A stretch of DNA of 25,763 nt, taken from positions 1-25,763 of the forward strand of contig JAXHVB010000144.1 in NCBI GenBank assembly GCA_034189125.1, written 5' to 3'. The position numbers and the translations under genes were made by a program. The notes below the pieces were generated by a model. The model did no database searches, was not told the origin of the DNA, and was given only the letters and a program-made list of their open reading frames with translations. Below are positions 15,740-23,114 of the stretch, in pieces (the first letter of the stretch is position 1; each line of letters opens with the position of its first letter). The stretch is from UBA5862 sp002408105 (GTDB lineage Bacteria > Pseudomonadota > Gammaproteobacteria > Pseudomonadales > UBA5862).

Positions 15740-16354
15740 GTGACCCAGGCTGTGGTGGAGCCTCGCTTGGCGGCGACGGTGGTGCCGCTGCGGGATGCAC
15801 CCCAAGGACTGGAGGTGCTCCTGCTGCGCCGCAATGCCGCACTTGCCTTCGCAGGTGGCGCCTGGGTGTTCCCTGGCGGGCGTGTCGACCCTGGCGACTG
15901 GCCTTCGGCTGAGCCGGACTCGCCTGCTGGCCCACCCAGGGCACGAGAACTCTCGGCGGCGAGCCGGGCAGCGGCGCGGGAAGCCAGAGAGGAAGCAGGG
16001 TTGCGATTGGTCGCGCAAGAGTTGGTGCCGGTGTCCCATTGGACAACCCCGGCGTCAAGCCCCAAACGGTTCGCCACCTGGTTCTTTCTCGGGGTGGCGG
16101 GCGACCAGCGCATTCAGATCGACGGGAGCGAAATCCATGAGCACCGCTGGGTGGCCCCCGGGCAGGCCGTAGCGGCATACCATGCCAAAGCGTTGCTTCT
16201 GATCACGCCCACCTACGCCACGCTGGAGGCGTTGCAGGGGTTCGATCGGGCCGAGGATGCGATGGCCCATTACCGAGCCCGCGAGCCCGAACTGGTGCCC
16301 CTCAGCCGGTCAGGCCAACTGCCCGCGCCGGTAGGGGCTGGCCGCACCACCTGA
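15740..16354 (+). CDS. Nudix hydrolase
   Basis: A 204-residue Nudix-fold protein. The core of the Nudix box is REAREEAGL (residues 80-88), which coordinates Mg2+ for cleavage of a nucleoside-diphosphate linked to another group. The preceding FPGGRVDPGD (44-53) is separated from it by a Ser/Pro-rich insertion, so the usual G-x5-E spacing is broken. This arrangement (FPGG, long insert, AAREAREEAG) resembles NUDT19/CoA-diphosphohydrolase-like proteins, but the substrate cannot be fixed. The start is a GTG at 15740; a weak G-rich ribosome site precedes it and no in-frame ATG lies nearby. It probably shares a transcript with ygiQ, which ends 46 bases upstream. Confidence 0.87.
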   Translation: MTQAVVEPRLAATVVPLRDAPQGLEVLLLRRNAALAFAGGAWVFPGGRVDPGDWPSAEPDSPAGPPRARELSAASRAAAREAREEAGLRLVAQELVPVSHWTTPASSPKRFATWFFLGVAGDQRIQIDGSEIHEHRWVAPGQAVAAYHAKALLLITPTYATLEALQGFDRAEDAMAHYRAREPELVPLSRSGQLPAPVGAGRTT

Positions 16355-16364
16355 TACCAGTGCC

Positions 16365-16408
16365 AAGCGCGCTGCCCACCAAGCGCTGATTGGCTGGTGG
16401 GCGCGCTT
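16365..16408. terminator. Imperfect hairpin between convergent Nudix and lipoprotein genes
   Basis: Arms at 16365-16381 and 16395-16408 (CCCACCA/TGGTGGG plus AAGCGC/GCGCTT) pair with a 3-base bulge around a 13-base loop. No clear T-run follows on the + strand. Its position between convergent genes suggests a weak terminator. Confidence 0.4.
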
Positions 16409-16444
16409 ACCCGTCAGGTCGGCGTTCAGGCCAACCGCAGGAAA

Positions 16445-16744
16445 TCAGTTCATTGCGTCCTTGGTTTCATCCCAGGCTTCCTCGGCCTTGTCGCGGGTGG
16501 CGTCCCAGGCGTCTTCGGCCGTGTCCTTGGTCCGATCCCAAGCGTCCTCGACTTCTTCGCCGGCCTGTTCTACTTCCTCACCGGCTTCTTCAGCAGGGCT
16601 TTGGAACGGCTCTTTCGCGGCTTCGGCTGCCTCCTCTGCGGTGTCTTCGACCTGATCGGCGGCGTTTTCCATGTCCGACTCACAGCCGACCAAGAGTCCT
16701 GCAGCCAGCATCAGGCCCGCGATTCCTTTGAGGCGATGGTTCAT
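16445..16744 (-). CDS. Small acidic lipoprotein with 11-residue helical repeats
   Basis: A 99-residue protein. Residues 1-20 are a lipoprotein signal peptide with lipobox LLVG-Cys21, so the mature protein should be anchored to a membrane, probably the outer one because Glu follows the Cys rather than Asp. The mature part is rich in Glu, Ala and Asp. It contains three 11-residue repeats at 65-75, 76-86 and 87-97 with pattern (V/A)E(D/E)AWDxT(K/R)Dx, each carrying one Trp. Eleven-residue periodicity is typical of amphipathic helices lying on membranes, as in apolipoproteins and LEA-type stress proteins. GGAG stands 8 bases before the ATG. No specific function is known; a membrane- or stress-related structural role is inference. 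Confidence 0.85.
   Translation of the reverse strand: MNHRLKGIAGLMLAAGLLVGCESDMENAADQVEDTAEEAAEAAKEPFQSPAEEAGEEVEQAGEEVEDAWDRTKDTAEDAWDATRDKAEEAWDETKDAMN
16454..16552 (-). repeat. Three 33-bp imperfect tandem repeats inside the lipoprotein gene
   Basis: These bases encode the three 11-residue repeats (residues 65-97). Conserved core codons give GAxGCxTGGGA in each unit, while third positions vary. The array has therefore drifted at the DNA level while keeping its protein pattern, which suggests selection for the helical periodicity. Confidence 0.75.
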
Positions 16745-16945
16745 ACGAATGTCTCCAAATGGTGTCTTCAATGGCGAAGCGGTCAACCAAGCCGCAGGGC
16801 TTGGAGCCTGTCGGCGTGAACGCCGTCAACCGCTTCCAGTGGTGTTGGAGTGGGTCCGGCCCGTTTGGTTCCCCTTCCAGGCATTGCTGTACTCCAGAAA
16901 GCATTGGAACATGAAACTGGACCGCAACGCAGCCGGAGGTAAACA

Positions 16946-17251
16946 ATGCACGTACTGGTGGATCTCAGTGTGGTGCCCCTGGGGGTTGGTGTTTCAGTCG
17001 CTCACTACGTGGCCCTCTGCCAGAAAGTCCTGGAAGAGGCGTCCTTGACCCACAGCGTCTACCCCGCAGGTACCTTGATCGAAGGTGAATGGGATGCCGT
17101 GTTCGCAGCGGTGAAACGCTGTCACCTGGTGGTGCATGCTGCGGGTGCGCCGCGCATCCACACCACCATGCGGGTGGGCACACGAACCGATCGCGAAGAG
17201 TCCGGGAGCGCCCGTTTGACGAGCGTTGCCCGCGCCAGAGAGGCGCTCTAG
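16946..17251 (+). CDS. MTH1187 family (DUF77) thiamine-binding protein
   Basis: A 101-residue protein of the MTH1187/YkoF-like family (Pfam Thiamine_BP), small ferredoxin-like folds some of which bind thiamine or its pyrimidine part. It shows the family pattern: VLVDLSVVPLG at the N-terminus, VAHYVALCQKVL in the first helix, YPAGTLIEGEWD in the middle, and an RVGTRTDR near the end. GGAGG stands 7 bases before the ATG, a strong start. It is divergent from the lipoprotein gene across 201 bases and convergent with the copper receptor gene. The divergent gap contains a small dyad CGGCGT-GA-ACGCCG at 16812-16825 but no thiamine riboswitch that I can recognise. Cellular role inferred from the family only. 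Confidence 0.88.
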   Translation: MHVLVDLSVVPLGVGVSVAHYVALCQKVLEEASLTHSVYPAGTLIEGEWDAVFAAVKRCHLVVHAAGAPRIHTTMRVGTRTDREESGSARLTSVARAREAL

Positions 17252-17288
17252 GAACGCACCAGCGGCCAGAGCGCCTGGCTTCGGGCGA

Positions 17289-19535
17289 CTAGAACCGGTA
17301 CCGCAGGCTCACGTACACCGAGCGTTCCGTGCCTGGGACGGCAATCCCCCAGGGGGTGCCAGTGGCGGACATGGTCGTGCCTTGCCCGACGTATGCGCCC
17401 CCGAGCGGGTCCGCGTGAGCGCGATCAAACAAGTTCTCGACGCCAAAGTCGATTTGACTGGTGCGCCCAATCCAACTGGCCCGCAGGTGGGTGAGGGCGT
17501 AGCCAGCCGTTTCGATTTCGTTGCGTTCGACGGAGACGTCGGTTTTCGGTGCCACGACCGCGGTTTCCGCTGACAATGTCCAGGGCCCGAGCGACCGGAT
17601 CAGGCTCAGTTTGAACTCTGCCGGCGGGGTGTTGTACAGCCCATCGTCCGTGTCCCGGTTTTCGCCCTCGACGTAGTTGAGTCCGACCTGTACATCGGTG
17701 CGGGTGCTCGTGGATTCGCTCAGCGTCAGGCGACCCGAGAGGTCCAATCCATAGAGCCGGGCGTGCACATTGGTGTATTCGAGAAACACAAAGCTGTTGG
17801 TCGCGGTGGCGTTGGCCGTGCCGCCACAGCGGGTCATCATGCCGGTGCCTGTTCCGGTACAGCGTGCGGCATCAATGTAGTCTTTTACGTCGGTGATGTA
17901 TGGGGCGGCCTGAAGCTGCCAGCGACCTTCCGGGTCGTGCCAGTCCACCCGAATGCTCAAGGTGCGGGCAATTTCCGGCTCGAGGTTGAGGTTTCCCACA
18001 TAGCCATTGCCATCTCCGAGCAGGTTGTTCATCAGCATCACCATGCTTGTTCGCGACCAGGTGTAGCGCTGATGAAGATTGGGGGAGCGGGTTTTCTGCG
18101 CGCCACCGATGGCCAGCGTCCACTGGTCGCCGGCCACCCACTGCAGCAGGACGCTCAGGTCCAGGTTGTGGTCGATGCGCTCGCGGTCAGCCGCGTTGAA
18201 CGCGGCTGCATCCGCAGTGTAGGCCGCACTGCCATAGCCTTGAACTGAGCCCGCATCCATACTCACCTGTTCATAGCGCAAACCCATCATGCTGCTCCAG
18301 GCGGAATTCCAGCGGCGCTCCCAGTCGATGAACGCACCGAACCGGTCGCGCTCCCCATTGTGGATGTTGATGAATTCGTTCGGCCCCATCATCATCCCGC
18401 CCGATGCAGGCCACCAATCATCCAGACGGTGGCGGTGCAGTTCCGTGCCGACGATCAAGGTGTCCTTGGCCGATGCGGCCACCTCCCCCTCGATGCGTGC
18501 CCCCAGTGTTTCTGCATCGGTCTGCATGGGCATGCCTGGAATGTCCGCAGTCGGGCCATACCAGAACTGCTTGTCGTCCCCAAAGTTCATCTTGTGCTCC
18601 GTGTGCTCGTGGAAGAGCTGGCCACGCAGTTCGCCCCAGCCGAAAAAGCGCTCGTAGCGCGCGCTGGTTTGCACGCTGTCATTGTCGTACAGGTCCATCC
18701 GTTGGTTGGGGTATCCTTGGTAGGGCATGTGTTGTACCCCGAGTTGGAGCTGCAGCAGTTGTTGGTCGTCGCCAGTTGCAAGGCGCAGGCGGTGATTCTG
18801 GGTCTCGAACCGGGTGGAGCCGACTTCGTCGGCGTCGATCCAATCGCGACCCGGCGCAGCCAGTCCGGCAGGTTTGAAGCCCTGTGCTGCGCGGTAATTG
18901 GCCGCCTGCTCGAAGGCTCCGTTGTAGCCAAGACTCCACCGGTGGCTCGCGGCACCGACTTCGAGATGGACGCCGTTTGCGTGGCTCGCAGTGCGGTAAA
19001 ATCCACCAAGAGCGCCATCCCAACGGGTCGGTTCTCCTGCGGGCGCAAAGGTCGGCGCCTTGGTTTCGACCCGTATGGTGCCCCCGAGGCTGTCCCCGCC
19101 CACACTCGCTGGCGTGATTCCAGCGAACACCTCAATGGACTCGACCTGTTGCGGGCTGACCAGCGACAAGGGCGGATTCATATGGTTGGCGCACGCCGCA
19201 AGCCAGTCCATGCCGTCCACTTGGATGCGCAGCCGGTCATCTGCAAATCCGTGGATGCTGGGCAGCCCCGAGACCTGGCCCATCGGCAGTACGCGCACTC
19301 CCGGCAGCTGTTGCAACAGGTGGGCGGTGTCGCTGGTCGGCGCGGCGCCTGCCTCGATGTCTTCTGTGTTCAGCCGGCTCGGGGTCGACAGCAGCCCGGG
19401 TGCGGTCACCTGGACCGGTGCGAAGTCGACATCGGCATCGGCATCGGCACGGAGCTGGGTGCCGGCGGCGATGAGCAACAGCACGCCGAGGCGCGTCCAT
19501 CGGTGGGTGCAGGGCGGAGGTGGTGCAACGGACAT
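17289..19535 (-). CDS. TonB-dependent outer-membrane receptor, OprC/NosA-like (copper)
   Basis: A 748-residue outer-membrane beta-barrel receptor. The start has a signal peptide (about residues 1-32). A plug domain follows with TonB-dependent features (VQVTAP, HLLQQLPGVRVLP, VFAGITPASVGGDSLGG). The barrel ends in the typical terminal Phe (YRF). Two motifs point to copper: CANHM (Cys115 to Met119) in the plug, and HKM (His314 to Met316) in the barrel. They correspond to the CxxxM and HxM ligands known for Pseudomonas aeruginosa OprC. A Met-rich stretch GMPMQT follows. The ATG at 19535 has GGAG 8 bases upstream and begins 32 bases after the tonB stop, so the two genes form an operon. OprC/NosA proteins import copper and supply copper enzymes; which enzyme is served here is unknown. 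Confidence 0.93.
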   Translation of the reverse strand: MSVAPPPPCTHRWTRLGVLLLIAAGTQLRADADADVDFAPVQVTAPGLLSTPSRLNTEDIEAGAAPTSDTAHLLQQLPGVRVLPMGQVSGLPSIHGFADDRLRIQVDGMDWLAACANHMNPPLSLVSPQQVESIEVFAGITPASVGGDSLGGTIRVETKAPTFAPAGEPTRWDGALGGFYRTASHANGVHLEVGAASHRWSLGYNGAFEQAANYRAAQGFKPAGLAAPGRDWIDADEVGSTRFETQNHRLRLATGDDQQLLQLQLGVQHMPYQGYPNQRMDLYDNDSVQTSARYERFFGWGELRGQLFHEHTEHKMNFGDDKQFWYGPTADIPGMPMQTDAETLGARIEGEVAASAKDTLIVGTELHRHRLDDWWPASGGMMMGPNEFINIHNGERDRFGAFIDWERRWNSAWSSMMGLRYEQVSMDAGSVQGYGSAAYTADAAAFNAADRERIDHNLDLSVLLQWVAGDQWTLAIGGAQKTRSPNLHQRYTWSRTSMVMLMNNLLGDGNGYVGNLNLEPEIARTLSIRVDWHDPEGRWQLQAAPYITDVKDYIDAARCTGTGTGMMTRCGGTANATATNSFVFLEYTNVHARLYGLDLSGRLTLSESTSTRTDVQVGLNYVEGENRDTDDGLYNTPPAEFKLSLIRSLGPWTLSAETAVVAPKTDVSVERNEIETAGYALTHLRASWIGRTSQIDFGVENLFDRAHADPLGGAYVGQGTTMSATGTPWGIAVPGTERSVYVSLRYRF

Positions 19536-19567
19536 ACGGGACACTCCAGGGGTTGAAATGGGCGCGG

Positions 19568-20308
19568 TCACTGGCGCAAGTGGAAGTCAACGCGTTGGTC
19601 GGCTGTTGAGGCGAGGGCCACTCCTGCCTGAGTCTTGGGTTTGCAGCGCCAGGTGCGCACTGCGCGCACAGCGGCTTGGTCCAATGCCGGGGAGCCCGAG
19701 CTTGCGGTGACCTGCACCTGGTCGATGTCGCCCTCAGCTGAAAGGGAAATGCGCAGGTGTACCTCGCCTTCAAGGCCCCTGCGGCGTGCGAAGCTTGGAT
19801 ACCTTGGCGGCGGGCGGTCGAAACACTCGGCGGCACGGTCAATGCGCTCTGACTCGACTGCCACGGGGCTCGCGGTTGCTTTGTCTCTAGTGGGGCCCGT
19901 CAGTGGCGCGACGGCGAGTGTTGCTTTCGGAGTGGGTGTTTGGGCGCGCTTCGCCTCGGCCGGCGGTGCACCCTTGGCGGTCATGGGCGGTGGTGAGGGC
20001 AGGGCCGGGGCGGCGTGCGAAGCCGAAGGTGATGGGACCTTGGCGAGCTGCGGCGCAACAGCTACAGCGCTTGGTGGTGTCTCGGCTGTCGCAGCGGGGC
20101 GGTCTTGTGGGTGTGCACCCACCAAGTGGAGGGTCAGAGTTGCGCCTGCGGCCTTGGTTGATGCGCGGTCCGGGGTGGATATGGCTGCAGCGACCAAGGC
20201 ATGGGCCAGCACCGACACCAAGACCGTCGCGGCCCGCACGCGCCGCTGGCGGTGAGACGACCGTGGCGCGGGTGCGGGGTTCGGGGGTGGGCTGACCGCT
20301 TCATACAT
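19568..20308 (-). CDS. Energy transducer TonB
   Basis: A 246-residue TonB-type protein with one N-terminal membrane helix (about residues 25-43). A Pro/Ala/Ser-rich periplasm-spanning linker covers about 65-150. A TonB C-terminal domain covers about 165-246 (PPPRYPSFARRRGLEGEVHLRI, then ALDQAAVRAVRTWRCKP). It would couple the inner-membrane proton gradient, through ExbB/ExbD encoded elsewhere, to the receptor gene immediately downstream. The start is uncertain: the ATG at 20308 lacks a clear ribosome site, and a TTG at 20356 is the other option. A TonB encoded directly with its receptor suggests dedicated pairing. No exbB or exbD is present in the window. Confidence 0.9.
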   Translation of the reverse strand: MYEAVSPPPNPAPAPRSSHRQRRVRAATVLVSVLAHALVAAAISTPDRASTKAAGATLTLHLVGAHPQDRPAATAETPPSAVAVAPQLAKVPSPSASHAAPALPSPPPMTAKGAPPAEAKRAQTPTPKATLAVAPLTGPTRDKATASPVAVESERIDRAAECFDRPPPRYPSFARRRGLEGEVHLRISLSAEGDIDQVQVTASSGSPALDQAAVRAVRTWRCKPKTQAGVALASTADQRVDFHLRQ

Positions 20309-20377
20309 GGCGGCAGGGAGGGTACGGCAGGCCCCGTGGTCCGTCGATGCGACCAATTGTCGCAGGGCGGTGCGCAG

Positions 20378-20405
20378 TTGCCCTGGACTTGGAGCGAGTT
20401 AGACT
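20378..20405 (+). promoter_or_regulatory. Candidate sigma-70 promoter for msrA
   Basis: TTGCCC (20378-20383) and TAGACT (20400-20405) are 16 bases apart, in the 140-base divergent gap between tonB and msrA. Each matches four of six consensus bases. The signal is weak, and no dyad or metal-responsive operator was recognised. Confidence 0.28.
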
Positions 20406-20448
20406 GCGCGGGTGGGAGCAGTCTTTGGAATCAACGGAGCGGTTTGAG

Positions 20449-21096
20449 ATGCGGCACCTGTTCAAGACCCAGGCATTGCCCGAGCCTGGCGATGCCCTTC
20501 CCGGTCGGAGTACACCCTTGCCGGTGCCGGAGCGCCATGCGGTCACCGGGGGGCCTTTGGCGCCCCCGTTCCCCGAGGGCGCACGGACGGCGAGGTTTGC
20601 GCTGGGGTGTTTTTGGGGGGCTGAACGCTGTTTCTGGACCCTGCCTGGAGTTCTCAGCACCGCGGTTGGCTACGCGGGTGGGCACACGCCGAACCCCACG
20701 TACGAAGAGGTCTGCAGCGGCTGGACCGCGCACACCGAGATGGTGCTGGTGGTTTATGACCCCGATGCGCTGGGTTATCCGGTGTTGTTGCAGCGTTTTT
20801 GGGAATCCCATGACCCCACGCAAGGCATGCGCCAGGGCAATGACCTCGGTACCCAGTACCGCTCAATGATTCAGTGGGAACGCCCCGAAGAACAGCGGCT
20901 CGCTCTGGACAGCCGCGAACGCTATCAGGCCGCCCTATCTGTTGCGGGCCACGGCGAGATCACCACCGAGATTGTACCGGCCACGCCGTTTTACTACGCG
21001 GAGGCCTATCACCAGCAGTATCTGGCAAAAAACCCGGGTGGCTATTGCGGTTTGGGTGGCACCGGTGTGGGTTGTCCAACAGGCACCCTGGCCTAG
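20449..21096 (+). CDS. msrA: Peptide-methionine (S)-S-oxide reductase
   Basis: A 215-residue MsrA that reduces the S-epimer of methionine sulfoxide in proteins, repairing oxidative damage. The catalytic Cys54 is in GCFWG. The family segments YAGGHTPNPTYEEVCSG and YRSMIQW are present, together with the C-terminal resolving cysteines Cys200 (GYCG) and Cys209 (GCP), as in the E. coli-type three-cysteine enzymes. The N-terminal extension before the domain (about 45 residues) also resembles the E. coli protein (GRxTPLPVPxxHAV). GGAG stands 10 bases before the chosen ATG. The frame is open further upstream but without homologous sequence. Its stop overlaps the convergent HAD gene stop in CTAG. Confidence 0.96.
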   Translation: MRHLFKTQALPEPGDALPGRSTPLPVPERHAVTGGPLAPPFPEGARTARFALGCFWGAERCFWTLPGVLSTAVGYAGGHTPNPTYEEVCSGWTAHTEMVLVVYDPDALGYPVLLQRFWESHDPTQGMRQGNDLGTQYRSMIQWERPEEQRLALDSRERYQAALSVAGHGEITTEIVPATPFYYAEAYHQQYLAKNPGGYCGLGGTGVGCPTGTLA

Positions 21097-22544
21097 GCAC
21101 GCATCCGCCCTGCGGCTGGCTGACTGGTGCCCAAGTCGTCTGCCAGTGGCCGAAGCGCCGGAGTGGCAAAGTGGACCGAGGCGCTGGCCGGTGCGAACAA
21201 CACCGTTCGTAGGGCCGCTTCCAGGTTGGTGATGCCCTCAATGTGTTGCGGGGCGCCAAGGGCCTCCAGGCAGTGAATGGCCCGTGGCAGTGTGGGGTCG
21301 TCCCGCCACTGGAAACTGAACCCCTGGATGCCGAGGCCTTGCCACTGTGCCACGCGTGCCTGGGCCTGATTGCAAGACCGTGCCAGGTCTGTGACCCAGG
21401 GGTCGGCCTGTAGGTCGATGCCGAGGTTCGAGTCGGCAACCAGGCTCTGGATGGCTGCAGCGTCGCCATCGGCAGGGGCGGGAATGCTGAGGTGGAACCC
21501 GGGCGTGGCGCCGAGGCAGAGCATGTCCATCAATTCGAGGGTGCGCTCGAGCACTTCTGCAGACCCGGGAAGCCGCAAGCGAGCGCCTCGCTCCATCGCA
21601 ACCAGGCAGAGCAGCGTGTCCTGTAGGCTCAGGGGGGTGGCCTCAGCCGGGCCTTCGCGCCCCACCATGAGCTTGCCCGAGCCGGCACTGGGCCAGACAT
21701 CAAGTTCAGTTTGGTGTGCCGGGCTTTCCAGAAAGCCGCGCAGACAGGTTTCTGACTCCACGCCCCCCCAAAACCACTGGGTGCCCGATTCAAGGCGAGG
21801 GCGATCGACCAGGTGCTCCACCTGGTAGCTGGACCCGGCGACCAGGGGAATGCTCGGGTCTTTCTGGCGGGACTGGTAGAGCGTGTCGGCATGCAACAGT
21901 AGGATTTCGCGTTCCGGATCGATGCCGCGAATGGCTTCAAGGTTTTCCGGCTCGTTGTCCACCATGGCGGCGACCCGGTAGCCTGCGGCGCGGGCGCGCA
22001 GCACAGCTTGTTGCTTGGCCACGGTGGGTGCCAACCCCGGCTGGCCGCTGTGCATGAACAGGAGCGCGTCGGAGAAGCCCACATTCAATGCGGCCCCGGC
22101 ACGGTTCAACGCCGCCAAGGTCGATCGGCGCACGGCCTCCGGGCGCGCCGTGTTCAAACCGACCACCACTCCGGCACGTTGCACCTGGGCGATCACCTCC
22201 ATCGCGCCCGCATAGGGCTCGCAGGCGTGGATCCAGCGGTCCCAATCCCTACTGGCGCAGGCGAGAAAGTCAGCGACTTCAGAATGCGCGGATGGCGGGG
22301 CGCCAAGCTCACCCAGGCGGTCGAGCAGTTCAGTATCGGCAAAATCGATGGCATCGCACTTGAGGCCGTCAAAGTAACGGCTCCCGGTGTGGGCGTCGTA
22401 TGCCTGCAGCAGTTGCACCAGGGTGTGGCGGGTGTCCAGAATGGTGCCGTCAATGTCGAACAACACCAGCACGGGACGGGGGCTGCTCGCGCGCTGCCGG
22501 ATGCTGGACAAGTGGTTCTGGAGGTGATGCATCCAGTGGATCAT
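21093..22544 (-). CDS. HAD-like hydrolase domain fused to an unassigned C-terminal domain
   Basis: A 483-residue protein in two halves. Residues 24-230 are a haloacid-dehalogenase-type phosphatase domain: motif I FDIDGT (nucleophile Asp30, acid Asp32), motif II NTARP (from residue 131), and motif IV VDNEPEN (Asp196). Residues about 235-483 are not a standard HAD extension. They contain WFWGGVES (257-264), ELDVWPS (280-286) and LRLPGSAEVLERTLELMD. Alternating strand/helix segments vaguely recall the GDPD-like TIM-barrel of DUF2181/FAM151 proteins, which is a tentative comparison only. AGAGG stands 7 bases before the ATG. Phosphatase activity is likely for the first half; the overall role is unknown. 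Confidence 0.75.
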   Translation of the reverse strand: MIHWMHHLQNHLSSIRQRASSPRPVLVLFDIDGTILDTRHTLVQLLQAYDAHTGSRYFDGLKCDAIDFADTELLDRLGELGAPPSAHSEVADFLACASRDWDRWIHACEPYAGAMEVIAQVQRAGVVVGLNTARPEAVRRSTLAALNRAGAALNVGFSDALLFMHSGQPGLAPTVAKQQAVLRARAAGYRVAAMVDNEPENLEAIRGIDPEREILLLHADTLYQSRQKDPSIPLVAGSSYQVEHLVDRPRLESGTQWFWGGVESETCLRGFLESPAHQTELDVWPSAGSGKLMVGREGPAEATPLSLQDTLLCLVAMERGARLRLPGSAEVLERTLELMDMLCLGATPGFHLSIPAPADGDAAAIQSLVADSNLGIDLQADPWVTDLARSCNQAQARVAQWQGLGIQGFSFQWRDDPTLPRAIHCLEALGAPQHIEGITNLEAALRTVLFAPASASVHFATPALRPLADDLGTSQPAAGRMRA

Positions 22545-22635
22545 TGGGTTGCCTCTGGTGTCCGTGGTGTGCCGCGCTTGGGTATCGGTGGATGGTATGG
22601 GCAGTGCAAGGGTAGCTCGGCTGTGTAACGGTCGA

Positions 22636-23114
22636 ATGACCGCAAGCAGAAATCAGGCCGGCCAGGCCATCCGCGCGTCTCACCGGGGCAACGGGCCGGG
22701 GTTGTTTGTGTATGGCACCTTGCTCGATCTGAACCGGTTCTTTGCATTGACGGGTGTGCGGCCCGGCATTGTGCCCGCGAGCTTGCCGCGGCACCGCCGG
22801 TTTCGGGTGCCGGGACAAAGCCATCCGGCAGCGGTCCGCGCCCCCGTGACTCCATCACGGGTTGCCTTTACCCCGACCTTCCGGCAGAAGCATGGACGGC
22901 GCTGGATCGGTATGAAGGGCCGATGTACAGGCGCTGCAAGGTACGGGTTTGCCTCGGCGGCGTGGATGCCGATGCCTGGGTATACCTGTTGCATCCCTCG
23001 CTGCGAGGGATGTGTGTGCGCACCCCCTGGTCGCCGCCGGCGCCCCCCCATGGGGCATGGCGCCGGCGGAATCGCTCGTCTGCGCCAAGTTCGAGTGCTG
23101 GAAGGCATGGCTGA
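22636..23114 (+). pseudogene. Gamma-glutamylcyclotransferase-like (AIG2/GGCT fold) gene with a frameshift
   Basis: The first part (ATG 22636 to about 22845) encodes a GGCT-fold N-terminus with the diagnostic LFVYGTLLD and, later, HPAAVRAP. The second half of the fold continues in a different frame from about 22846: DSITGCLYPDL, then AWTALDRYEGPMYRRCKV, ADAWVYLL, and a stop TGA at 23112-23114. The switch falls at a run of five C residues (22841-22845). A sixth C would join the two parts as AVRAPRDSITGC. The gene is therefore a recent single-base frameshift, a homopolymer sequencing error, or, less likely, a site of programmed slippage. The last base of its stop is the first base of the next start (TGATG). 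Family function is gamma-glutamylamine or glutathione-related turnover. Confidence 0.82.

Noticed and set aside
14368..16113. 581-codon - strand open frame opposite ygiQ and the Nudix gene
   Set aside because: It spans two convincing + strand genes and their gap, and its translation is Arg/Pro-rich without motifs.
16812..16825. CGGCGT-GA-ACGCCG dyad between the lipoprotein and thiamine-binding genes
   Set aside because: Six-base GC arms are common at this base composition; no promoter overlap or riboswitch structure supports it.
19431..19452. Short GCATCG hexamer repeat near the receptor N-terminus
   Set aside because: It merely encodes the alternating Asp-Ala residues after the signal peptide; only about three copies, without wider structure.
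18360..19556. 398-codon + strand open frame opposite the copper receptor gene
   Set aside because: Antisense to a full-length TonB-dependent receptor with signal peptide, plug and terminal Phe; no features of its own.
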